From positions 5,394,001 through 5,458,000 of the forward strand of contig OY970256.1 of assembly GCA_963715565.1 (NCBI GenBank): a stretch of DNA of 64,000 nt, read 5' to 3'. Source of the DNA: JACVRN01 sp963715565 (lineage in GTDB: Bacteria > Acidobacteriota > Blastocatellia > Pyrinomonadales > Pyrinomonadaceae). The position numbers were made by a program, and so were the translations under genes. Positions 8,770 to 16,198 of the stretch are shown piece by piece (positions within the stretch are counted from its first letter, which is position 1; each line of letters opens with the position of its first letter). The notes beneath the pieces were generated by a model, which was given only the letters and a program-made list of their open reading frames with translations, was not told the DNA's origin and did no database searches.

Positions 8770-9249
8770 ATGCGTTATACGCCGGTCGCACTTGTCTACA
8801 AGCTTCTCTACGCGATGCTCAGAGTCTACTGGTTTGTCTTCCGCCCGCAAATCTACGGCGTCAAATGTTTAGTCGAGTTCGACAGCAAGATACTTCTCAT
8901 ACGCAACACGTACGGCGACATGCGCTGGACTTTTCCGGGCGGAGGCTTCAAGCGTCACGAATCGGCGGAGATGGCTGCCGAGCGCGAAGTCCTTGAAGAG
9001 GTCGGCATCTCTTTAACCGGCCTGCGCCCCTTGGGACAGTACACGAGCACAGAAGGTTACAAGCACGATACGGTGAGCTGCTATGCGGGTCGGGCGATGA
9101 GCGAAACTTTCGAGATAGAGAGAAGCGAGGTCTACGAAGCGGGCTGGTTCGCTCTGGAGCAATTGCCGCAACCTTTGGCGCGCGACGCCGAAAGAGTGAT
9201 AGAGCTTTACAAAGGAGCGCCGCCGAAATTAAATCAGAGCACTAACTAA
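8770..9249 (+). CDS. Nudix hydrolase
   Basis: A 159-residue protein with a complete Nudix box, GGGFKRHESAEMAAER followed by EVLEEVGI, near residues 56-80. The Glu cluster binds the metal that activates water to cleave a nucleoside-diphosphate-linked substrate. A hydrophobic N-terminal stretch precedes the domain. The start is the ATG at 8770; two earlier in-frame ATGs lie in the divergent promoter region. No Shine-Dalgarno sequence is evident. The substrate cannot be read from the sequence. The gene converges on another Nudix gene (stop codons 40 nt apart) through a set of direct repeats. Confidence 0.85.
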   Translation: MRYTPVALVYKLLYAMLRVYWFVFRPQIYGVKCLVEFDSKILLIRNTYGDMRWTFPGGGFKRHESAEMAAEREVLEEVGISLTGLRPLGQYTSTEGYKHDTVSCYAGRAMSETFEIERSEVYEAGWFALEQLPQPLARDAERVIELYKGAPPKLNQSTN

Positions 9250-9299
9250 AATTAAATCAGAGCGCCAACTAATCAGAGCGCCAACTAATCAGAGCGCCC
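9226..9299. repeat. Short direct repeats AATCAGAGCGCC between convergent Nudix genes
   Basis: Four copies of AAATCAGAGC/AATCAGAGCGCC(AACT) run from 9229 to 9298. The first lies in the last codons of the plus-strand Nudix gene and the last in the final codons of the minus-strand one, so the repeat array contributes residues to both C-termini. It has no inverted arm, unlike the hairpins elsewhere. Confidence 0.8.
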
Positions 9300-9702
9300 G
9301 CTCAAGATAATTGCGAAGATAAAAATCCCTGTCCTTCGCGTGAGTCAGAAGCTCCGCGACCCGCTCTTTCTCGACCCAGAGTGCCTGCGGATTTTCAGGG
9401 TCTATGGGACAGAGCGCTTCCTGCTCGGTGGTAAAAAGAAACATGTGTATGGTCTTTAGTTCGGAGGGGTCGTCGCCGCCCGTGGCCGAAATCCTGGGGC
9501 GCGTGTAGCTGCCCAAATCTTCGATCAGCTCCAGTTGCTCGACGCCCGACTCTTCGCGAATCTCACGCCGCGCAGCCGCGAGTAAATCTTCGCCCGCTTC
9601 CACACCGCCCTTGGGCAAAGACCATGACGTGCCGTGCTGGCTCACGACCAGTATTTCTCCGCGACTGTTGACGACCACGCCGCCTGCGCTCACCGTGTGC
9701 AT
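9289..9702 (-). CDS. Nudix hydrolase (MutT/Ap4A-type)
   Basis: A 137-residue protein starting MHTVSAGGVVVNSRGEILVV, the usual beginning of a MutT-like fold. The Nudix box GGVEAGEDLLAAARRE followed by IREESGV lies near residues 32-54, and is preceded by SLPKG. SWSLPKGG resembles diadenosine-polyphosphate or (d)NTP hydrolases. The substrate assignment is an inference. The gene converges with the other Nudix gene at 8770-9249; the two share little outside the box, so they are not a recent duplication. Confidence 0.85.
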   Translation of the reverse strand: MHTVSAGGVVVNSRGEILVVSQHGTSWSLPKGGVEAGEDLLAAARREIREESGVEQLELIEDLGSYTRPRISATGGDDPSELKTIHMFLFTTEQEALCPIDPENPQALWVEKERVAELLTHAKDRDFYLRNYLERAL

Positions 9703-9891
9703 ACGTTCCGCGCTCCACTCTCTACGGTCTGTGAAAACTGAAAATAAAGTGCATGCGATGGAGTGTTTGTGTCAATCAGAGACTTGCGCAATCGGCGCGG
9801 AAGGGTACTATTGCATCACGAATCGAATCCTAAACTTTGCGCGAGAGAGATAGTGTGTGCGAAGACTCTCCTGCGCCCGACCGAGGAGAAC

Positions 9892-10806
9892 ATGATGAGT
9901 AATGCAGACTGGAACCAGGCGGAAGCGTGGCCGAGCCTCCCGCTCGACGAATGGCAGGACACCTGCGCGACGCTGCACATGTGGACACAGGTCGTAGGGA
10001 AAATTCGTTTGAAGCAGACGCCGCTCGTCAACCACTGGTGGAACGTGCCACTCTATGTGACCGCGCGCGGGCTGACCACTTCCGCCATGCCTTACAACGA
10101 GCGCACCTTCCAGATTGATTTCGATTTCATAGACCACGACCTGCATATCAAGACGAGCGAGGGCGCATGGCACACGATGGAGCTTGTGCCGCGCTCGGTC
10201 GCCGATTTTTACGCGGAAGTCATGCGTATGCTACGCGAGCTTGATCTGGACGTGAAGATTTGGACGACGCCCGTGGAAATCCCCAATCCCATCCCATTCG
10301 AAGAGGACACCGAGCATGCCTCATATGATGCAGAGTACGCGAACCGCTTCTGGCGCATCCTCTTGCAGTCGAGCCGCGTCTTCGAGGAGTTTCGCTCGCG
10401 CTTTATAGGCAAGTGCAGCCCCGTGCATTTCTTCTGGGGAAGCTTTGACCTCGCAGTGACGCGCTTTTCCGGTCGTCCCGCGCCCGAGCGACCCGACGCC
10501 GACTCCATCACGCGCGAAGCCTACTCGCACGAAGTCATCAGCCACGGCTTCTGGCCCGGCTCTGACCCCTATCGCAAGCCCGCCTTCTACTCTTACACAG
10601 CGCCCGAGCCCGCCGGTCTCAACGAAGAAAAGATTCAACCCGAAAAGGCTTTCTACAGCGAGGAGACGAAATTGTTCCTCCTGTTCTACGACGACATGCG
10701 CGGCGCGAGTTCGCCCGAAGGCGCGCTCTCCGAGTTCATGCAAAGCAGCTATGAAGCAGGCGCGCGGCTGGCTAACTGGGACCGCGCAGCTTTGGAGAGA
10801 AGCTGA
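9892..10806 (+). CDS. DUF5996 family protein
   Basis: A 304-residue protein. The opening (AWPSLPLDEWQDTCATLHMW then TQVVGKIRL, followed by VNHWWNVPLYVTARGLTTS) is the recognisable pattern of the DUF5996 family, whose biochemical role is unknown. It is rich in Trp and acidic residues, with no signal peptide or membrane helix. The start at 9892 follows GAGGAG; a second ATG is the next codon. It stands alone between the Nudix pair and a hairpin that begins at its stop codon. Confidence 0.85.
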   Translation: MMSNADWNQAEAWPSLPLDEWQDTCATLHMWTQVVGKIRLKQTPLVNHWWNVPLYVTARGLTTSAMPYNERTFQIDFDFIDHDLHIKTSEGAWHTMELVPRSVADFYAEVMRMLRELDLDVKIWTTPVEIPNPIPFEEDTEHASYDAEYANRFWRILLQSSRVFEEFRSRFIGKCSPVHFFWGSFDLAVTRFSGRPAPERPDADSITREAYSHEVISHGFWPGSDPYRKPAFYSYTAPEPAGLNEEKIQPEKAFYSEETKLFLLFYDDMRGASSPEGALSEFMQSSYEAGARLANWDRAALERS

Positions 10807-10892
10807 AGATTGAGTCATCGGTTCATTGATTCATTGATTCAATTTAATCATTCCTTCAATGAATCAATGAACCGATGACTCAATGAATCAAT
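10806..10892. repeat. Tandem-word hairpin, TCAATGAATCAATG family
   Basis: A perfect 29-bp inverted repeat, 10809-10837 against 10856-10884, with an 18-nt loop. It contains the word ATGAACCGATGACTCAAT, shared with elements at about 3426-3463 and 32881-32937. It starts at the stop of the DUF5996 gene and ends just before the CvpA-CAP gene. Confidence 0.9.
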
Positions 10893-10914
10893 TTTGTCGA
10901 GGGGTGTGGCGGTT

Positions 10915-11871
10915 GTGAATTTAATTGATTTCATCCTTGTCCTGCTGGTGTTGCTGAGCATGCTGCTTGGCTGGCAGCGCGGGTTTCTGCTTGGCCTTCT
11001 TGATTTAACACGGTGGATTGGAAGTCTCGTTGCGGGGCTGCGCTTTTATCAACCCGTGGCCGGGTGGATGCGCAATTTCGTCGACTGGTCGGACGTGTGG
11101 CTGATGCCCGCAGCGTTTCTGCTGACGGCGTGTGTGGCGAGCTTGCTGATTCATCTTGTGGGCTACGCGCTCCTTCGCCGTCTGCCGCGCGGGATTCACC
11201 ATCGTCGCCTCAATCGCATCCTCGGCATCATTCCGGGTTTTGTCAGCGGGCTGGTGCTGGCGGCTATTCTTGCGCCGCTTTTGTTAGCCCTGCCGCTCCC
11301 CGAAAGACTCCGCGAGGGAGCGCGCGAATCTCGTGTCGCCAATCGGCTGGCTTCCGTCACGGAGCGGCTTGAGACGGCGCTCGCTCCTATCTTTGACGAA
11401 GCGATTCGACAGACGCTCACGATGCGTACCATCCGTCCCGGTTCTAACGAGACGGTCGAACTTCCTTACAAAGTTACCAACACGAAGCCGCGCCCGGACC
11501 TGGAAGCGCAGATGCTTGAGATGGTCAACCGCGAGCGCGTTGCTGTGGGGCTCGCACCGCTTCAACCCGATCCTGAGTTGACGGAAGTGGCGCGCAAGCA
11601 TTCGACGGACATGTTCGCGCGCGGCTATTTTTCGCACAACACGCCCGAAGGCCGCACGCCCTTTGACCGCATCAGCGACGCGCAAATCTCTTTTCAAATA
11701 GCGGGCGAAAATCTGGCCCTTGCGCCGACCCTGACCATCGCGCACACGGGGCTCATGAACTCGCCCGGTCATCGCGCCAACATCCTGCGCAAAGAGTTCG
11801 GGCGCGTCGGCATAGGCATCATGGACGGCGGCGCGCGCGGCCTGATGGTGACGCAGAATTTCCGAAACTGA
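10915..11871 (+). CDS. CvpA-type membrane protein fused to a C-terminal CAP/SCP domain
   Basis: A 318-residue fusion. Residues 1-140 have four hydrophobic segments and begin NLIDFILVLL, as in the CvpA family. Residues about 185-318 form a CAP/SCP (YkwD-like) domain, with MVNRERVAVGLAPLQPDPEL, ARKHSTDMFARGYFSH, GENLA and NSPGHRANIL, in which the two His and the Glu are the usual CAP cavity residues. The CAP part would face outside the cytoplasmic membrane. The exact role is unknown: CvpA proteins affect envelope functions, and bacterial CAP domains are secreted with poorly defined activity. The GTG at 10915 is preferred because GAGGGG lies upstream; TTG at 10894 is possible. Confidence 0.8.
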   Translation: MNLIDFILVLLVLLSMLLGWQRGFLLGLLDLTRWIGSLVAGLRFYQPVAGWMRNFVDWSDVWLMPAAFLLTACVASLLIHLVGYALLRRLPRGIHHRRLNRILGIIPGFVSGLVLAAILAPLLLALPLPERLREGARESRVANRLASVTERLETALAPIFDEAIRQTLTMRTIRPGSNETVELPYKVTNTKPRPDLEAQMLEMVNRERVAVGLAPLQPDPELTEVARKHSTDMFARGYFSHNTPEGRTPFDRISDAQISFQIAGENLALAPTLTIAHTGLMNSPGHRANILRKEFGRVGIGIMDGGARGLMVTQNFRN

Positions 11872-11877
11872 GCCCGT

Positions 11878-11976
11878 CAATTGCGGAATGCGGATTTCGG
11901 ATTGCGGATTGAAGAATAAGAAGCGGCAACCTTCTGTCTTTTTAATCCGCATTCCGCAATCCGAAATCCGCAATCG
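11878..11976. repeat. Tandem-word hairpin, GCGGAATGCGG family
   Basis: Arms near 11879-11910 and 11944-11975 are built of ATTGCGGAATGCGGATT words and follow the CvpA-CAP stop. The loop AAGAATAAGAAGCGGCAACC then TTCT matches that of the element at 7684-7803 almost base for base, so the loop as well as the arms is conserved. Confidence 0.85.
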
Positions 11977-12017
11977 AGGAGGGCAACAGCCCGCGCGAGC
12001 CTTGCATCAAAATAAAC

Positions 12018-12085
12018 GGCAAAAAAGGGCTTCTCGCGAGGCTCGGATTTGCCGGGAGCGTTAGATTCGGTCTAACGCCTTTTTT
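12018..12085 (+). terminator. Structured leader ending in an intrinsic terminator / possible attenuator
   Basis: GCGTTAGA (12058-12065), loop TTCGG, then TCTAACGC (12071-12078) and a run of six T is a textbook rho-independent terminator. Immediately upstream, GGCAAA (12018) can pair with TTTGCC (12048) around a GC-rich inner hairpin. The T-run ends 28 nt before the ATG of the next small gene, so it may terminate a short leader transcript rather than an upstream gene. No known riboswitch class is recognised. Confidence 0.65.
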
Positions 12086-12113
12086 GTCTCAAGGTGAAGG
12101 AAGCGGTAAGAAC

Positions 12114-12335
12114 ATGGCTGACGAGAAGATAGTTTTTCCGTCGTACAAACGAGTAGGGAATTGCGTCCAATGCAGGGCAGACGTGTATGCCCCGGCATTA
12201 GAAAACAGAGGCGGGTGGCCGCTGATGTCCGCTTGCGAATGTGCAGGGGGGCCGGACCTCGCCAGCGAGAAATCAACTGGCAAGCTTGCTCGCGTTAAGG
12301 GCACAGCCCTCGCGGAACAGGCGAAAGCCGCTTAA
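12114..12335 (+). CDS. Small protein with CxxC and CxC motifs, 73 aa
   Basis: Not recognised. A 73-residue protein, MADEKIVFPSYKRVGNCVQC at the start, with CVQC at about 17-20 and CEC near 40, which could bind a metal. It has no signal peptide. GGAAGCGG precedes the ATG at 12114. It is followed 13 nt later by a second small gene and preceded by a terminator-like leader, so the pair may be a small, possibly attenuated operon. Confidence 0.55.
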   Translation: MADEKIVFPSYKRVGNCVQCRADVYAPALENRGGWPLMSACECAGGPDLASEKSTGKLARVKGTALAEQAKAA

Positions 12336-12348
12336 GTGGTGAGCGAAA

Positions 12349-12579
12349 ATGAAAGAACAAGGGAAAGCTAAAAGGGAGAGCCGACTTCGACCCGTCGCCC
12401 CGAAGATGAGGGTCGAGTTCGAGATTAATCCGTACTACGAGCAGTTGCTTGAGATGCGAGAGCAGAAGCCCGCCGCCTACAGGGTAATGAGCGCGGCCAC
12501 GCATCTCGCCGTGGAGGCGTACGTCAAAGCGAAAGCAGCAGCCTCCGTCGAACGGAAAGCAACAAGGGCTGCCGCATAA
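12349..12579 (+). CDS. Small basic hypothetical protein, 76 aa
   Basis: Not recognised. A 76-residue Lys/Arg/Ala-rich protein whose middle (EINPYYEQLLEMREQKPAAY) looks helical. It begins 13 nt after the preceding small gene, with GGTGAG upstream, which suggests an operon. A GC-rich terminator-like hairpin follows at 12636-12683. Confidence 0.5.
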   Translation: MKEQGKAKRESRLRPVAPKMRVEFEINPYYEQLLEMREQKPAAYRVMSAATHLAVEAYVKAKAAASVERKATRAAA

Positions 12580-12635
12580 TTGAAACAAGAAATTCTTTGA
12601 GCTGGTGACGGCTCAAAAATCGAAGTGCTATCTCT

Positions 12636-12683
12636 GGCCCGGTCAACTGGTGTAACATCCTGTGTTGGCCGGGCCGGATTTTT
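12636..12683 (+). terminator. Intrinsic terminator after the two small genes
   Basis: GGCCCGGTCAAC (12636-12647) pairs with GTTGGCCGGGCC (12664-12675) with one G-U, around a 16-nt loop. GGATTTTTA follows. It would end transcription of the 12114-12579 pair before the spermidine-synthase-like gene. Confidence 0.7.
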
Positions 12684-12739
12684 ATGAGCCTTGGCTTGAA
12701 AGACTTTAGCTTATCCTGAACTAGAAGAACCGCATTTGA

Positions 12740-15043
12740 ATGGTAAAGAAGGAACGCTCCCTTGCGTTGCTGTTTGCGACCGCTCTATTTGCCAGCGCAC
12801 TTCTGCTTTTCTGGGTCCAGCCGCTTGTCGCCAAAATGTTGTTGCCTTATCTGGGCGGCTCTCCTGCGGTCTGGAATACCTGCATGCTCTTTTTTCAGGG
12901 CATGCTTCTTCTGGGCTATGCCTACTCGCACATCGTCCCGCGCATCCTGAGCCCGCGACGACAGGCGCTCCTGCACATTGGCTTGCTGGCGCTGGCCGGA
13001 TTGTTTCTGCCCTTTCAGGTTTCCGCAAGCGCGATTAATTCTTTAGCCACGGGAGCGAACCCTTCGCTGTGGCTGCTGGGGACGCTGGCCGTGATGGTGG
13101 GCCTCCCCTTCTTTATTCTCTCTACGAACGGCCCGCTCCTGCAAAGATGGTTTGCCTCGACCTCGCACCCGGATGCACGTGACCCCTACTTTTTATACGG
13201 GGCCAGCAACCTGGGAAGCCTCCTTGCGCTCTTGAGCTTTCCCCTTCTGTTAGAGCCCAGCCTGCGCCTCACGGAGCAGAGCCGCGTGTGGGCTGCGGCT
13301 TACATAGTGATGATCGTGCTCATCTCGCTCTGCGCCTTTCTTCCCGGCATCACACACGAGCAAAGTGAGAGCGTAGCGGAAGAAGAAAATGCTGCTATAA
13401 GTGAAGAAGGTATTGCGACGGGGGAAGAAGACGCTGCTCTAAATGGAGATGGTGTTGCGACCGCTTCGCCGGAAGTAGTTGCGCCGGAGGAAGCGTCGTT
13501 GTCGTGGCGACAACGTTTGCGCTGGGTGCTGCTGGCTTTTGTCCCGTCGAGCTTGATGCTCGGCGTGACGACGTATCTTTCGACGGACCTTGCTCCGGTC
13601 CCTTTGCTGTGGGTCGTTCCGCTCGCGCTCTATCTCTTGACGTTCGTTCTGGTGTTTATGAAGACGCGGCTATTGCCCTTCCGGTTCATAGCGCGTTTCG
13701 TGATGCCTGTGGGCGCGCTGGCGCTCTGTTATCTTTTCGCCATAGGCATCAACCGGCCCATCTGGTTGTTGATTACCTTTCACCTGTTCTTCTTTTTTCT
13801 GGCGACCTTAGTCTGTCATTGGAGACTCGCGGAGACGCGCCCGCCCGCGCGTTACCTGACGGAGTTTTATTTGTGGATAGCCGTCGGCGGAGTCATGGGC
13901 GGAATCTTTAACGCCCTGTTGGCTCCGGTGATTTTCCGGCGTGTGATTGAGTACCCGCTCGTCATCGTGCTGGCGTGTCTGCTGCGCCCGCCGATGGGGA
14001 AAAAGCCCGACACGCGCCTTCAGCAAGTGCTAGACATAATCATTCCCGTCGTGTTGTTGACGACGCTCGTGGGGCTGTCCAGGTTTTCCAGTATCTGGGA
14101 GAACGCGACGACGTGGAACATGATTGTGCTGCCGCTCGTCATTACCCTGTCGCTCCTTTTTCTGGACCGCCCCTTGCGCTTCGGCTTAATCATCGCCGCC
14201 ATTCTTTTAGGGAGCAGCTTCTACGCGGACAGGGACAGAACGCTGCACGTCGAGCGAAATTTTTTCGGCGTCCTCAGCGTCCTGAGCGACACGGATGACG
14301 GTCTGCACCAACTTCATCACGGTAATACCAAACACGGGATGCAGTTTACGGACGCGGAGACTCGCTGCGAGCCCATCAGTTATTACTTTCGCACGGGGCC
14401 TATAGGCTCTGTGTACGAAGCCTATGCTGCGCGGCGTGTGTCGCCCAATGTCGCGGTCGTGGGCCTGGGCGCGGGTACTATGTCCGCTTACGCGCAGCCG
14501 GGCGAGGACTGGACTTTTTACGAGATAGACCCGGCGGTCGTCAGGATTGCGCAGAACCAGAACTACTTCACCTATCTGGGCGAGTGCGCCAAAGTGCCCA
14601 TCCGGTTTGTCATAGGCGACGCGCGACTGCGTCTCAGAGAAGCGCCCGAAGGCCACTACGGCCTCATAGTGCTCGACGCTTTCAGCTCCGACGCCATCCC
14701 CATGCACTTAATGACGGAAGAGGCCGTGCGGCTCTACCTGTCCAAGCTTGCGCCGGGCGGGATGATTGCTTTTCACATCTCGAACCGCCATTTGAATCTG
14801 GGGCCTGTGCTCGGGGGCATCGCTCAGAAGAATAATCTCACGGCGTTGATTAGCGACGACGAGAATAAAGACACGCTGGAGAGGTGGAAGGGCAAGGATG
14901 CTTCGACGTGGGTGGTGATTGCCAGAAGCCCGGACGACGTGGGGCAATTAAGCGCCAACCTGAGCTGGCGACCCGTCGAGGCGGGCCAAAAGCCACTGGT
15001 CTGGACGGACGATTTTTCCAACATCTTCAGCGTCCTCAAATAA
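12740..15043 (+). CDS. Membrane protein with C-terminal spermidine-synthase-like domain
   Basis: A 767-residue two-part protein. The first about 500 residues contain around twelve hydrophobic segments in a transporter-like arrangement, interrupted at about 205-255 by an acidic Glu/Ala loop. The C-terminal about 260 residues resemble the Rossmann fold of spermidine synthases and related methyltransferases: AVVGLGAGTMSAYAQPGEDW binds the nucleoside ligand, EIDP ends strand 2, and GDARLRL and LDAFSSDAIP follow. Proteins with this architecture are widespread but their substrate is undefined. Polyamine synthesis should not be assumed, because no decarboxylase is nearby. ATG at 12740; no strong ribosome binding site. 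Confidence 0.85.
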   Translation: MVKKERSLALLFATALFASALLLFWVQPLVAKMLLPYLGGSPAVWNTCMLFFQGMLLLGYAYSHIVPRILSPRRQALLHIGLLALAGLFLPFQVSASAINSLATGANPSLWLLGTLAVMVGLPFFILSTNGPLLQRWFASTSHPDARDPYFLYGASNLGSLLALLSFPLLLEPSLRLTEQSRVWAAAYIVMIVLISLCAFLPGITHEQSESVAEEENAAISEEGIATGEEDAALNGDGVATASPEVVAPEEASLSWRQRLRWVLLAFVPSSLMLGVTTYLSTDLAPVPLLWVVPLALYLLTFVLVFMKTRLLPFRFIARFVMPVGALALCYLFAIGINRPIWLLITFHLFFFFLATLVCHWRLAETRPPARYLTEFYLWIAVGGVMGGIFNALLAPVIFRRVIEYPLVIVLACLLRPPMGKKPDTRLQQVLDIIIPVVLLTTLVGLSRFSSIWENATTWNMIVLPLVITLSLLFLDRPLRFGLIIAAILLGSSFYADRDRTLHVERNFFGVLSVLSDTDDGLHQLHHGNTKHGMQFTDAETRCEPISYYFRTGPIGSVYEAYAARRVSPNVAVVGLGAGTMSAYAQPGEDWTFYEIDPAVVRIAQNQNYFTYLGECAKVPIRFVIGDARLRLREAPEGHYGLIVLDAFSSDAIPMHLMTEEAVRLYLSKLAPGGMIAFHISNRHLNLGPVLGGIAQKNNLTALISDDENKDTLERWKGKDASTWVVIARSPDDVGQLSANLSWRPVEAGQKPLVWTDDFSNIFSVLK

Positions 15044-15090
15044 GGCGCGTCCATTACGGGGCATATATGGGAACTGAAGGAGCTATTAGG

Positions 15091-15324
15091 ATGACACATT
15101 ACGCGAAAATAGCAGCCGTCATTATCAGATCGGTTGGATGCTGCGTAGTAGTATATTCATTGATAAGCATCCCCTATAACCTACTTACCTTCTTATTCTA
15201 TCCATACGAAACTGTTATTGCTGGCATTGCTTCAAGCGTTGCATACCTTATTGTTGGGGTTGCCCTTTTTACTTTAGGTCAGCCTTTGGGGATGCTTGCA
15301 GTTAAAGGACTTCCAAAAGACTAA
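15091..15324 (+). CDS. Small two-helix membrane protein, 77 aa
   Basis: Not recognised. A 77-residue protein with two long hydrophobic segments (residues about 5-30 and 38-65). AAGGAG lies eight bases before the ATG at 15091, which favours this start over an ATG 24 nt upstream. Base composition is clearly AT-richer than in the genes on either side, which fits a transferred segment that extends to about 16200 and ends in an IS fragment. Confidence 0.5.
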   Translation: MTHYAKIAAVIIRSVGCCVVVYSLISIPYNLLTFLFYPYETVIAGIASSVAYLIVGVALFTLGQPLGMLAVKGLPKD

Positions 15325-15480
15325 CAACGCACTATCAGGATACTCCATATTATCTGGTAGTGGTTCAGTTTGAATAGCTGAGCCGTTGAAAAGTTCATAT
15401 TTCGGATGAGGTTATATCTTCAACGTTGAACACAAAAGGATTCTGAAGTATCCTCGCTGCGCTAAGGCGGGGAAACTTAG

Positions 15481-15807
15481 ATGAGCACCAACACTGGAGA
15501 TGCCTATTCCAAGCGTCACTATGTGGCAAGAAGGCGGGAGAGAACCCGCACTCGTGTCATGTACTTCCTGCTCGTCATACTTCTCCTCACAATCGTTGGT
15601 ACTTTCTGTTTAGTCTGGTCTGGGCGGCCCGGAGCCGAGGTGTTTACTCAAACGGCGTTACCTTTACTTACCACACTCGTTGGAACGGCTCTTGGCTTTT
15701 ACTTCGGAGGGAAGGATAGAGAAGATGAGGACGCAGACTATAATACTGGTATGACTGCACAACCTAACGAAGTGTCGCCCATAGAGGGCGATTTTAAATC
15801 AGATTAA
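15481..15807 (+). CDS. Small membrane protein, 108 aa
   Basis: Not recognised. A basic N-terminus (RRRERTRTR) is followed by two hydrophobic segments at about 26-46 and 55-73 and a soluble acidic tail (DREDEDADY). GGCGGGGA lies upstream of the ATG at 15481. Its last 14 bases overlap the 3' end of the IS-family transposase remnant on the opposite strand. It lies in the AT-richer patch with the 77-aa membrane protein. Confidence 0.5.
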   Translation: MSTNTGDAYSKRHYVARRRERTRTRVMYFLLVILLLTIVGTFCLVWSGRPGAEVFTQTALPLLTTLVGTALGFYFGGKDREDEDADYNTGMTAQPNEVSPIEGDFKSD

Positions 15808-16198
15808 CAATATCCTCTATACTCCACAGCTTCTTACTTACACCCGCTTCCATAGCTGGCGAGCATCTTAGGGTTTGATGTATGCGACAAAAGTTATAGT
15901 ACATGTAATGCAGAGCAATCGCGTGCATGTGATTCTCAAGCTTCTTTGAAAAGCCGTTTGTAAGGCGAGTGAAGCGGCGCATTGACATACGCATGGTAAG
16001 GTTCTGGCGCTCAACATAAGACGTTGAAATCATCGGCGGGAACGGGTCGCCAGAAATAACTCTAGCCTCGCATCCGATACACTCCGCAGGGCTGTACCTA
16101 ACTTCATCCTGTTCCTTGCCATAAATCTTTATCAGCATCGCATAATCAATGTCAGCGCCGAACGCGGCCTCTACAGCCTCTAAATACGGACGGTGGCC
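15794..16198 (-). pseudogene. IS1-family transposase, C-terminal remnant
   Basis: The minus-strand translation from about 16198 to the stop at 15794 reads GHRPYLEAVEAAFGADIDYA, then STSYVERQNLTMRMSMRRFT and YYNFCRIHQTL. This is the C-terminal half of IS1-like DDE transposases; Glu of YVERQN is the catalytic Glu. The N-terminal half, including the DNA-binding region, is gone. Upstream of about 16198 the same frame only reads the antisense of the adjoining PD40 gene. No inverted terminal repeat was identified. The element is dead and marks a deletion or insertion junction near 16190-16202. Confidence 0.8.

Noticed and set aside
12740..15043. Polyamine biosynthesis gene
   Set aside because: The C-terminal domain is spermidine-synthase-like, but the large transporter-like N-terminus and the absence of polyamine neighbours make that role unproven.
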